NCBI GenBank assembly: GCA_030761205.1
Contig: JAULJL010000032.1
Span: 22,101,709 to 22,165,708, forward strand
Origin: Fremontodendron californicum
Lineage: Eukaryota; Streptophyta; Magnoliopsida; Malvales; Malvaceae
Length of the DNA: 64,000 bases
Reading direction: 5' to 3'
Positions 38,585 through 50,476 of the stretch are shown here, piece by piece (position 1 is the stretch's first letter; every line of letters begins with the position of its first letter). Under the pieces are notes generated by a model, which was not told the DNA's origin, made no database searches, and saw nothing but the letters and a program-made list of their open reading frames with translations. The position numbers and the translations under genes were made by a program.

Positions 38585-39391
38585 TGTCGCAACCTAAAAA
38601 AAAACGACGACGAGTCTCATCGCAAGACTTTATTATTCGTTAGGCGTGACATTAAAAAAAATCGAGGAAAAGTCGACTTAATTCCTCTAGAAAAATGAAG
38701 GTTTTGAAAATGACCTTAAAAAAGACATGGAGTCGCCACCAATCTTTTTTAGCTAGGTGTGATCGGCCACCTATTAAAACCGGTTTTATAAAATATTTTA
38801 AAAATTAATTAAAACATTTTAAAAACCAATTTCAAGTCTGCGTTTTAAACCAGAGAAATCAAAGAAGCGGGTTCGGGAGTCGGTTACGTGTGGGGAAGGA
38901 TTAGCACCCCCACAACGCCCGTATAAATCGGTACCTTATTAATCGTGTGTTATCTCAAGTCTCGGTAAAAAGTTGGTTTTAAATTTAGTATTTCAAGTTA
39001 ATTCCCAATTTAAAGAAAAATAATTTCATTTTTTTTATTGAAAATGATCCAGAATTTATAAATTCAAAATTTTCCTATATTCCCCAACAAACGTGGCAAA
39101 ATATAGAAATTTTTATTAGTTTTGGAAAACTTTCCGAATCATTCTCTTTTTTGAAAGAAAGATATTCCTTTATTAATGATAATTGATGATATTCCCTCCA
39201 GCAAACCCGGTAGAGAACTCATGAATTATTTTAACTCGGGAATATCTTTATTTTTTTATTGAAAAACCATTATTTTTTTGAAAACATTTAAAATAAATGT
39301 ATATGTATATGCATGGCATAAATAAAATGACATAGTAAAGTCTAAATAAATAAGAGCATAGGATATCATGAAATATTCAAAACCATATAAT
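38585..39391 (-). mobile_element. 5' LTR remnant of the Tat element
   Basis: It is almost identical to 24772-25580 (LTR start TGTCGCAACCT to CAAAACCATATAATA). It then breaks directly into satellite at 39391, losing about 4 kb of LTR and with it the promoter. The near identity of the two LTRs points to a recent insertion. Confidence 0.88.
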
Positions 39392-40542
39392 AATATATCT
39401 ATGTAATTATATACATGTAATATCTATCTAATAATAATATATCTATGTTGTTGTAATATATTTATGCAATTGTAATATATCTATGTAATTATAATATATC
39501 TATGTAATTGTAATATATCTATGTAATTGTAATAATATATGTAATTATAATATATCTATGTAATTGTAATATATATATATATATATATATATCTATGTAA
39601 TATATTTATCTATGTAATTGTAATATATCTATGTATTTATTTAGATATATATTAGTGTAATTGTAATTGTAATATATAAATATATTTATGTAATATATGT
39701 AATATATCTATATAATTGTAATATATATATGTAATAGTGATATATCTATGTGATTGTAATTATGTGATTGTAATATATGTAATATATCTATGTAATTAGA
39801 TATCTACGTAATTGTAAATATATTTATGTAATTCTAATATATCTATGTAATTCTAATATATTTGTGTAATTGAAATATATCTACGTAATTGTAATATATA
39901 TCTATGTAATAGTAATATATCTATGTAATTGTAATATATCAATGTAATTGTAATCATGTGATTGTAATATATGTAATATATCTATGTAATTGTAAATATA
40001 TTTACGTAATTATAATATATCTATGTAATTCTAATATATTTATGTAATTGTAATATATCTATGTAATTGTAATTGTAATATATATCTATGTAATATATCT
40101 ATGTAATATAACTATGTAATTCTAATATATCTAAGTAATTGTAATATCTATGTAATTGTAATATATTTATGTAATGTATCTATGTAATATATCTATGTAA
40201 TTGTAATATATCTTTGTAATATACATATATATATATATATCTATGAAATTGTAAATATATTTACGTAATATATCTTTGTAATTATAATATATCTATGTAA
40301 TAGTAATATATCTATGTAATTGTAACAATATATCTATGTAATTGTAATATATCTATGTAATTTTAATATATCTATGTAACTCTATGTAATTGTAATATGT
40401 CTATGTAATTGTAATATATCTATGTAACAATAATATATCTTTGTAGTTGTAATATATCTATGTAATTGTAAAATATTTATGTAATATATCCATGTAATAT
40501 TACATAGATACATTATTAATTGTAATATATTTATGTAATTGT

Positions 40543-41835
40543 AATATATCTATGTAATTTTAATATATCTATGTAATTCTAATGTATCTATGTAATATAT
40601 CTATGTAATTGTAATATATCTATGTAACTGTAGTAATTGTAATATATCTATGTAATTGTAATTTACAATTACATAAATATAATATATCTATGTAATATAT
40701 CTATGTAACTGTAATATAGCTATGTAATTGTAGTATATCTATGTAATTGTAATATATATATGAATATATGTACGTAACTGTAATATATTTAAGTAATTGT
40801 AATATATTTGTGTAATACATTGTAATATATCTATGTAGTTGTAATTATAATATAGATGTAATTGTAATATATTACAATAGATATGTAATTCTAATGTTTT
40901 CTGTAATTGTAATATTTATATGTAATTGTAATATATTTATGTAATTGTAATATATCTATGTTATTGTAATATATTTATGCAATTGTAATATATCTAAGCA
41001 ATTATAATATGTCTATGTAATTGTAATATATGTATGTAATTGTAATATATTTGTGTAATGTAATATATGTATGTAATTGTAATATATCAATGTAATTGTA
41101 ATATATATTTGTAATTATAGATTTGTGAAATTGTAATTGTAATATATGTATGTAATATATCTATGTTATTGTAATATATCTATGTAATTTTAATATATCT
41201 ATGTAATTCTAATGTATCTATGTAATATATCTATGTAATTGTAATATATCTATGTAACTGTAGTAATTGTAATATATCTATGTAATTGTAATTTACAATT
41301 ACATAAATATAATATATCTATGTAATATATCTATGTAATTGTAATATAGCTATGTAATTGTAGTATATCTATGTAATTGTAATATATCTATGTAATTGTA
41401 ATATATTTATGAATATATGTACGTAACTGTAATATATTTAAGTAATTGTAATATATTTGTGTAATACATTGTAATATATCTATGTAGTTGTAATTATAAT
41501 ATACATGTAATTGTAATATATTACAATAGATATGTAATTCTAATGTTTTCTGTAATTGTAATATTTATATGTAATTGTAATATATTTATGTAATTGTAAT
41601 ATATCTATGTTATTGTAATATATTTATTCAATTGTAATATATCTATGCAATTATAATATGTCTATTTAATTGTAATATATGTATGTAATTGTAATATATT
41701 TGTGTAATGTAATATATGTATGTAATTGTAATATATCAATGTAATTGTAATATATATTTGTAATTATAGATTTGTGTAATTGTAATTGTAATATATGTAT
41801 GTAATATATCTATGTTATTGTAATATATCTATGTA
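40543..41835. repeat. Tandem duplication of a ~650-bp satellite segment
   Basis: GAATATATGTACGTAACTG occurs at 40762 and 41411. The preceding 150 bp (with TAATTTACAATTACATAAAT) and the following 400 bp (with TTACAATAGATATGTAATTC) are the same in both halves apart from scattered changes. Confidence 0.8.
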
Positions 41836-41999
41836 ATTGTAATATATCTATGTAATTGTAATATCTATGTAATTGTAATATATATATATCTATGTAATAT
41901 ATTTATCTATATAATTGTAATATATCTATGTATTTATTTAGATATATATTTGTGTAATTGAAATTGTAATATATACATATATTTATGTAATATATCTAT

Positions 42000-44860
42000 G
42001 TAATTGTAATATATATATATATATGTAATTGTAATATATATATATATATATATATGTAATTGTAATTATGTGATTGTAATATATGTAATATATCTATGTA
42101 ATCATATATCTATGGAATTGTAAATATATTTATGTAATTAGTAATATATCTATGTAATTCTAATATATTTATGTAATTGTAATATATCTATGTATTTGTA
42201 ATTGTAATATATATCTATGTAATATATCTATGTAATTGTAATATTTCTATGTAATATATCTACGTAATTATAATATATCTATGTTATTGTAATATCTATG
42301 CAATTGTAATATATTTATGTAATGTATCTATGTAATATATCTATGTAATTGTTATCTATCTATGTAATATATATATATATATCTATGTAATTGTAAATAT
42401 ATTTATGTAATATATCTATGTAATTATAATATATCTATGTGACTGTAATATATCTATATAATTGTAATAGTATATCTAATGTAATTGTAATATATTACAA
42501 TTACACAAATATATTACATAGAATTACATAGATATAATTATAGGGTTTATGTAATTATATATATCTATGTAATAGTAATACAATTATAATAAATATATGC
42601 ACTTGTAATATATCTATATAATTGTAATATATATATATATTATTAAATATATCTATGTAATTGTAATATATCTATGTAATATATTATCTATGTAATTGTA
42701 ATATATCTATGTAATTGTAATATATTTATGTAATTATAATATATCTATGTTATTGTAATATATCTATGTAATTTTAATATATATATCTATGTAATCTAAT
42801 ACAATTACATAGATATATTACACTTACATATCTGTTGTAATATTACACAGATATAGATATGTTACATAGATATGTTACAATTACATAGATGTATTACAAT
42901 TGCATAGATATATTACAATTACATGTATTTTAATATATCTAATGTGTAATTGTAATGTATCCATGTAATTGTAATGTATCTATGTAACTATAATATATCT
43001 ATGTAATTACAAAAATATGTAATTGTAATATATCTATGTAATTGTAATTGTAATATTACATAGATATATTTATGTAATTGTAATATATCTATGTAATTGT
43101 AATATATATCTATGTAATTGTAATATATCTATGTAATTGTAATTCATCTATGTAATTGTAATTTATCTATGTAATTGTAATAATATATGTACTTGTGTTG
43201 TATTTATGTAATATATCTATGTAATATTACATAGATATATTTCATAAATATATTAACATTACATAGATACATTACAATTACATAGATATATATATATTAC
43301 AATTACAATTACTTAAATATAATACAATTACATATATAATATATTACCTCGATATATTACATAGATATATTACATAGATAATATATTTGTGTAATTGTAA
43401 TGTATCTATGTAACTGTAATATATCTATGTAATTGTAATATATCTATGTAATTGTAATATATATATATATCTATGTAATATATTTATTTAGATATATATT
43501 TGTGTAATTGTAATATATACATATATTTATGTAATATATGTAATATATCTATGTAATTGTAATATGTCTATGTAATAGTAATATATCTATTTAATTGTAA
43601 TATATATGTAATTGTAATTATGTGATTGTAATATATGTAATATATCTATGTAATTGTAAATATATTTATGTAATTGTAATATATATCTATGTAATTCTAA
43701 TATATTTATGTAATTGTAATATATCTATGTAATTGTAATTGTAATATATATCTATGTAATATATCTATGTAATTCTAATATATCTATGTAATTGTAATAT
43801 CTATGTAATTGTAATATATTTATGTAATGTATCTATGTAATATATCTATGTAATTGTAAATATATTTTTGTAATATATCTATGTTATTATAATATATCTA
43901 TGTAATTGTAATAGTATATCTAATGTACTTGTAATATATTACAATTACACAAATATATTACATAGATATAATTATAGGGTTTATGTAATTATATATATAT
44001 ATATGTAATAGTAATACAATTATAATAAATATATGCAATTGTAATATATCTATATAATTGTAATATATATATATATTAATAAATATATCTATGTAATTAT
44101 AATATATCTATGTAATATATTATCTATGTTATTGTAATATATCTATGTAATTGTAATATATCTATGTAATTGTAATCTATTTATGTAATTATAATATATC
44201 TATGTTATTGTAATATATCTATGTAATTGTAATATATATCTATGTAATATAATACAATTACATAGATATATTACAATTACATATCTATTGTAATATTACA
44301 TAGATATAGATATATTACATAGATGTATTACAATTACATAGATGTATTACAATTGCACAGATATATTACAATTACATGTATTTTAATATATTAATGTGTA
44401 ATTGTAATGTATCTATGTAATTGTAATGTATCTATGTTATTGTAATATATCTATGTAATTACAAAAATATGTAATTGTAATATATCTATGTAATTGTAAT
44501 ATATATATGTAATTGTTATTGTAATATTACATAGATATATTTATGTAATTGTAATATATATCTATGTAATTGTAATATATCTATGTAATTGTATTACATC
44601 TATTTAATTGTAATATATCTATGTAATTGTAATAATATATGTAATTGTACTGTATTTCTGTAATATATCTATGGAATATTATATAGATATATTTCATAAA
44701 TATATTACAATTACATAGATACATTACAATTACATAGATATATATATATATTACAATTACAATTACTTAAATATAATACAATTACATAGATAATATATTA
44801 CATCGATATATTACATAGATATATTACATATATAATATATTTGTGTAATGTTATGTATCT
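42000..44860. repeat. Tandem duplication of a ~1.4-kb satellite segment
   Basis: The distinctive string ATAATTATAGGGTTTATGTA occurs near 42535 and 43970, with matching sequence on both sides, ending in the shared AATTACTTAAATATAATACA near 43310 and 44760. An inverted relative of this phrase is present near 55345-55455. Confidence 0.78.
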
Positions 44861-44864
44861 ATTT

Positions 44865-45447
44865 TAAAGGCCTCCGGGCACCTGTTTTTTTAAGACCTCT
44901 GGGCACCTGTTTTTAAGACCTCCGGGCACCATTTTAAAGACTTTCGGGCACCAGTTTTAAAGACCTTCGGGCACCAGTTTTAAAGACATTAGGGCACCAG
45001 TTTTAAAGACCTTCAGGCACCAGTTTTTTTAAAGACCTCCGACCACCTGTTTTTAAGACCTCCGGGCACCATTTTAAAGACCTTCGGGCACCAGTTTTAA
45101 AGACCTTCGGGCATCAGTTTTAAAGACCTTCGGGCGCCAGTTTTAAAGACCTCCGGGCACCATTTTAAAAACCTTTGGGCACCAGTTTTTTAAAGACCTT
45201 TGGGCACCATTTTTAAGATCTTCGGACGCAAATTTTCTTTTGAAAATCGAATCCGTTTCCTTAAGACGGGTCGAGCCTTGATTAGTCAGGGAACTCAATT
45301 TAAGGGTAAAATCTTCTATTTACAGCTTTTTCAATAAAAAAAATAGAAAAAAAAAGAATGAAAAATGATGAATGAAAACCCTTTTCTTTCTCTCCACATG
45401 TGATTTCACTGACCGGACAAAATTGTTGTCTATTTTATCTTTGCCTG
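44865..45447. repeat. Inner left arm of the palindrome: inverted Tat 3' end
   Basis: Read on the minus strand from 45447 it gives CAGGCAAAGATAAA, the GGTCAGTGAAATCACATGTG block, the T/A run, CAAGGCTCGACCCGTCTTAAG, then repeated GCCCGAAGGTCTTTAAAACTG down to 44865. The same order appears on the plus strand at 46325-46957 with high identity. It joins the bL17 fragment at 45447/45448 with no purine tract or LTR between them. Confidence 0.85.
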
Positions 45448-45840
45448 ATTTCTTTCACCATACCTATCTAGCACCTCAGCAAATAGGGCATGCACAATTT
45501 GTTTCTCATAAAGGAAGCCAAGAGCTTGCCTTCTTTTGTGAAGAGAACCATCTTTAGCTAAGGTGATCATTTTGTCAACATACTTCCTCATAGCGCTTGC
45601 CCTAGCCCGGGTGGTTTTGATCCGACCATGTTTAAGGAGCTGAGTCGTGAGGCCTCGAAGGAGTGCACGTCGCTGGTCAGGAGGTCTGTTGAGTTTAGGT
45701 ACTCGTCTGCCATGTCTCATAGCGTAGAATCGACAACCATTATCAATTATGGTGAAATTTTGCTCAAAGCTGGTAAGGTCAAAGAAACCGAGGGAATGGA
45801 GAGGGTTAACAGGAGAGAGAGCAGTGAAAGAGCGAACAAG
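45448..45840 (-). pseudogene. RPL17: Plastid ribosomal protein bL17 fragment (nuclear RPL17), captured
   Basis: From the Met at 45720 the frame reads MRHGRRVPKLNRPPDQR onward for about 90 residues of bL17, a protein of the large subunit of plastid ribosomes. Homology also extends upstream in frame (SFEQNFTIIDNGCRFYA), as in the end of the transit peptide, but there is no in-frame Met and a TAG stops it near 45840. At RYGERN the protein breaks off and the frame runs five residues into retrotransposon sequence before a stop, so the last ~25 residues of bL17 are missing. The organellar mitochondrial form looks less similar to me. There is no intron in the part kept. It lies downstream of an LTR U3-like sequence on the same strand and in the loop of a palindrome. 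Likely nonfunctional. Confidence 0.85.
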
Positions 45841-46288
45841 CTAAGGGGATTTGGTAGGAGGAGGAGGACTGAGCTAGAGGGTTTTGCCTTTTTTTCTATA
45901 GCCGCCAACCTCTGGAGCCCCCCCTCAAAAAAGAATAACCGGCCTCTTTATAACCAATTCTTAACCTAAAAATGTGTAATGTCTAAATTACCCCCTCCTT
46001 TATTTTTTCAAATCTTTTTTTTCAAGTATTTTCAATTAAAAAAATATATTTTAAAAATCTAATAAAACTCAAGATTAAACTTTTCACTTTGGGTTTAAAT
46101 TGAATTTTAAAATTGGTAATTTTACGGTCTGATTTCATTTGAACGATTAAAGCTACAAAGGATATATATAATTTAGAACATTTTAAAAATCTAAAATCGC
46201 GACCGTAACTTTTACTAAAATATTAAACCCGAGAGGTGGAAAAATCAAAATTGGTTTTAAAAGGCCCGGACAAAATTAGGTGTCTACA
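45841..46288 (-). mobile_element. Tat-superfamily LTR start (U3) facing the bL17 fragment
   Basis: On the minus strand it starts TGTAGACACCTAATTTTGTC at 46288, directly after a purine tract (46289-46303), and then differs from the 24772 family, so it is another Tat family or subfamily. A TATAAAGAGG box lies near 45943-45952, about 230 bp upstream of the bL17 Met. The boundary between LTR and bL17-derived DNA (45841-45930) is uncertain. An AAACCCTC motif in that stretch could instead come from the ribosomal protein gene's own leader. Confidence 0.65.
45943..45952 (-). promoter_or_regulatory. Candidate TATA box upstream of the bL17 fragment
   Basis: The minus strand reads TATAAAGAGG within GGTTATAAAGAGGCCGG. 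A TATA box followed by a GC-richer start is typical of LTR U3/R junctions. If active, the transcript would begin near 45915 and include the bL17 ORF. Confidence 0.5.
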
Positions 46289-46957
46289 ACTGCCCCTCTT
46301 TGGCTATTGCTGAGAATCAGGAAACAGGCAAAGATAAAATAGACAACAATTTTGTCCGGTCAGTGAAATCACATGTGGAGAGAAAGAAAAGGGTTTTCAT
46401 TCATCATTTTTCATTCATTTTTTTCTCTTTTTTTTTTTTTTTTGAAAAAGCTGTAAATAGAAGATTTTGCCCTTAAATTGAGTTCTCTGACTAATCAAGG
46501 CTCGACCCGTCTTAAGGAAACGGATTCGATTTTCAAAAGAAAAATTGTGTCCGAAGATCTTAAAAATGGTGCCCAAAGGTCTTTAAAAACTAGTGAATGA
46601 AGGTCTTTAAAATGGTGCCCGGATGTCTTTAAAACTGGCGCCCGAAAGTCTTTAAAACTGATGCCCGAAGGTCTTTAAAATTGGTGCCCGAAGGTCTTTA
46701 AAACTGGCGCCCGAAGGTCTTTAAAACTGGTGCCCGAAGGTCTTTCAAACTGGTGCCCGTAGGTCTTTAAAATGGTGTCCGAAGGTCTTAAAAACAGGTG
46801 GCCGGAGGTCTTAAAAAAATTGGTGCCCTTTAAGGTCTTTAAAATTGGTGCCCAAATGTCTTTAAAACTGGTGCCCGAAGGTCTTTAAAATGGTGCCCGT
46901 AGGTCTTAAAAACAGGTGCCCGAAGGTCTTAAAAAAACAGGTGCCCGGAGGTAGTTA
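46289..46957 (-). mobile_element. Tat 3' internal end (inner right arm of the palindrome)
   Basis: It has purine tract CCAAAGAGGGGCAGT (minus strand, 46289-46303), then CAGGCAAAGATAAAATAGAC, GGTCAGTGAAATCACATGTG, a T run, and repeated GCCCGAAGGTCTTTAAAACT to 46957. It is the inverted partner of 44865-45447. The repeat core is a diverged form of the GCCCGGAGGTCTTA array at 30008-30911. Confidence 0.85.
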
Positions 46958-48310
46958 AAATAGATACATTACAATTACACAAATATATTATCTATGTAAT
47001 ATATCGATGTAATATATTATCTATGTAATTGTATTATATTTAAGTAACTGTAATTGTAATATATATATATATATCTATGTAATTGTAATATCTATGTAAT
47101 TGTAATATATTTATGAAATATATTCATGTAATATTACATAGATATATTACATAAATACAGTACAATTACATATATTATTACAATTACATAGATATATTAC
47201 AATTACATAGATGTATTACAATTACATAGATATATTACAATTACATAGATATATATTACAATTACATAGATATATTACAATTAAATAGATAAATATATTA
47301 CATAGATATATATGTATATATATATATTACAATTACATAGATATTACAATTACATAGATATATTACAATAACATAGATATATTACATACATACATATATT
47401 ACAATTACACAAATCTATTATTACAAATATATATTACAATTACATTGATATATTACAATTACATACATATATTACATTACACAAATATATTACAATTACA
47501 TACATATATTACAATTACATAGACATATTATAATTGCATAGATATATTACAATTGTATAAATATATTACAATAACATAGATATATTACAATTACATAAAT
47601 ATATTACAATTACATAAATATATTACAATTTCATAGAAATATTACAATTACAGAAAACATTAGAATTACATATCTATTGTAATATATTACAATTACAATT
47701 ACATGTATATCATAATTACAACTACATAGATATATTACAATGTATTACACAAATATATTACAAATACTTAAATATATTGCAATTACGTACATATATTACA
47801 TAAGTATATCACAATTACATATATATTACAATTACGTAGATATACTACAGTTACATAGCTATATTACAATTACATAGATATATTACATAGATATATTATA
47901 TTTATGTAATTGTATATTACAATTACATAGATATATTACAATTACTACAGTTACATAGATATATTACAATTACATAGATATATTACAGTTACATAGATAT
48001 ATTACAATTACATAGATATATTACATAGATACAATAGAATTACTTAGATATATTAAAATTAAATAGATATATTACAATTACATAAATATATTACAATTAA
48101 TAATGTATCTATGTAATATTACATAGATATATTACATAAATATATTACAATTAAATAGATATATTACAACTACAAAGATATATTATTGTTACATAGATAT
48201 ATTGCAATTACATTAGATATACTATTATAATTACATAGATATACTATTACAATTAAATAGATATATTATAATTACAAAGATATATTACATAAATATATTT
48301 ACCATTTCAT

Positions 48311-48352
<42 letters not shown>

Positions 48353-50140
48353 CAAAGATATATTACAATAACATAGATATATTACATAGATACATTACAT
48401 AAATATATTACAATTACATAGATATTACAATTACATAGATATATTAGAATTACATAGTTATTTTACATAGATATATATTACAATTACATAGAGATATTAC
48501 AATTACATAAATATATTAGAATTACATAGATATATTACAATTACATAAATATATTTACAATTACATAGATATCTAATTACATAGATATATTACATATATT
48601 ACAATCACATAATTACAATTACATAGATATATTACTATTACATAGATATATTACATAGATATATATTACAATTACAATTGCATAGATATATTTCAATTAC
48701 ACAAATATATTAGAATTACATAGATATATTACAATTACATAAATATATTTACAATTACGTAGATATCTAATTACATAGATATATTACATATATTACAATC
48801 ACATAGTTACAATTACATAGATATATTACAATTACATAGATTTATTACTATTACATAAATATATTACAATTATTTAGATATATTACATATATTACATAAA
48901 TATATGTATATATTACAATTACAATTACACAAATATATATATCTAAATAAATACATAGATATATTACAACTACATAGATAAATATATTACATAGATATAT
49001 ATATATTACAATTACATATATTATTACAATTACATAGATATATTACAATTAGATAGATATATTACAATAACATAGATATATTACATACATATATTACAAT
49101 TACAATTACACAAATATATAATTACAAAAATATATTACATTTACATAGATATATTACAATTACAAAGATATATTACAATACAAAAATATATTACAATTAC
49201 ATAGATATATTACAATTACATAGACATATTATAATTACATAGATATATTTCAATTACATAGATATATTACAATTACATAGATATTGCAATTACATAGATA
49301 TATTACAAATACATAGATATATTTCAATTTCATAGATAATATATTACATAGATATATTACAATTACATAAATATATTACAATTATATATTACAATTACAT
49401 TAGATATACTATTACAATTACATAGATATACTATTACAATTACAATGATATATTACATAAATATATTTACAATTACATAGATATATATAATACATAGATA
49501 TATTACAATTACATAGATATATTACAATTACATAGATATATTACATAGATATATATTACAATTACAATTACATAGATATATTGTAATTACATAAATATAT
49601 TAGAATTATATAGATATATTACAATTACATTAATATATTTACAATTACATAGATATCTAATTACATAGATATATTACATATATTACAATCACATAATTAC
49701 AATTACATAGATATATTACTATTACATAGATATATTACAATTATATAGACATATTACATATATTACATAGATATATTACAATTACATAAATATATTTACA
49801 ATTACATAGATATCTAATTACATAGATATATTACATATATTACAATCACATAATTACAATTACATAGATACATTACAATTACATAAATATATTACAATTA
49901 CATAGATATATTAGAATTACACAAATATATTACAATTACATAGATATATTACATAGATATATAATTACAGTTGCATAGATATATCAATGTAATATATTAC
50001 AATTACATAGATATATTACATATATTACATTAATATATATCTATGTAATTCTAATGTTTTAAGTAATCGTAATATATCTATGTAATTGTAATATATTTAA
50101 GTAATTGTAACATATCTATGTAATTGTAATGTAATACAAC
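46958..50140. repeat. AT-rich satellite (block 7), right arm of the large palindrome
   Basis: The 19-bp units are predominantly in the ATTACAATTACATAGATAT orientation. Successive parts are inverted copies of the left arm, for example 46958-47200, 47260-47800 and 48880-49020. A pure (AT)n-like run lies at 48315-48350. There are no genes. Confidence 0.88.
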
Positions 50141-50300
50141 AATTATGCAAATTCAAAAGCGAAGAAACTCTTCTTAAATTCTGCATAGACGATGGAGAAT
50201 TCGGTGAAAGTTTTCGATGCCAAAGATTTTCTTTTCATTCCCAAATGAAATAATTTGCTTTGCTACAAATACAAAATTTGCAATAAAGAGAATTGTGGGA
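50141..50300. other. Unidentified 160-bp insert in satellite
   Basis: This is non-satellite sequence with plant-gene-like composition. A short open frame on the plus strand (about 50190-50248) encodes 18 residues beginning MENSVKVFDAK. I do not recognise it. It could be the start of a host exon captured into the satellite, or transposon debris. Confidence 0.4.
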
Positions 50301-50330
50301 ATATTAGAATTACATAGATATATTACATAT

Positions 50331-50476
50331 CAACGAATGCCACTTGCCACTCCCCTTCCCTTTCTCTAGGAAGTAGGAAGCAAGCACAGGATGAGAATAG
50401 CTTTTCTGCATTCTGAAACATCTCAAGGAAGAAAAATTACCTGATTTAGGGATCCAGACAAAATTAGGTGTCTGCA
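50331..50476 (-). mobile_element. Tat LTR terminal fragment (U3 start), 146 bp
   Basis: It ends on the plus strand in CAGACAAAATTAGGTGTCTGCA, the LTR terminus with a TGCAGACACC variant. Upstream, AGGATGAGAATAGC matches AGGATGAAAACAGT near 29531 in the intact LTR. It directly abuts satellite on both sides. Confidence 0.75.

Larger units (their letters stand above)
24772..39391 (-). mobile_element. Non-autonomous Tat/Ogre-like LTR retrotransposon, inserted in the chromovirus gag
   Basis: The 3' LTR is 24772-29619 and the internal region 29620-38584 (about 9 kb). The 5' LTR survives only as 38585-39391, where satellite cuts it. On the minus strand the order is 5' LTR, primer-binding site, leader, gag-like ORF 1 (37021-36071), second leader, gag (35240-33825), 2.9 kb with no coding sequence, tandem repeats (30911-30008), purine tract, 3' LTR. 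No protease, RT or integrase is present, so it depends on a partner element. Start TGTAGACACCTAATTTTGTC, LTR size and repeats in the 3' UTR fit the Tat/Ogre lineage. ACCCT at 24767-24771 would be the target duplication. Confidence 0.88.
39392..44864. repeat. AT-rich satellite (block 6), left arm of the large palindrome
   Basis: It is made of 19-bp units mostly in the ATCTATGTAATTGTAATAT orientation, so largely opposite to the block right of 46957. It contains a 650-bp tandem duplication (about 40540-41835) and a 1.4-kb tandem duplication (about 42000-44860). Parts match the right arm in inverted orientation: 41411-41930 with 47260-47800, and 44620-44864 with 46958-47200. There are no genes. 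Confidence 0.88.

Noticed and set aside
39392..44864. Regularly spaced repeats resembling a CRISPR array at first sight
   Set aside because: There are no unique spacers; units are contiguous, diverged and in both orientations in a plant nuclear context.
45628..45969. Plus-strand 113-aa frame opposite bL17
   Set aside because: It is antisense to the bL17 fragment and its leader; no domain.
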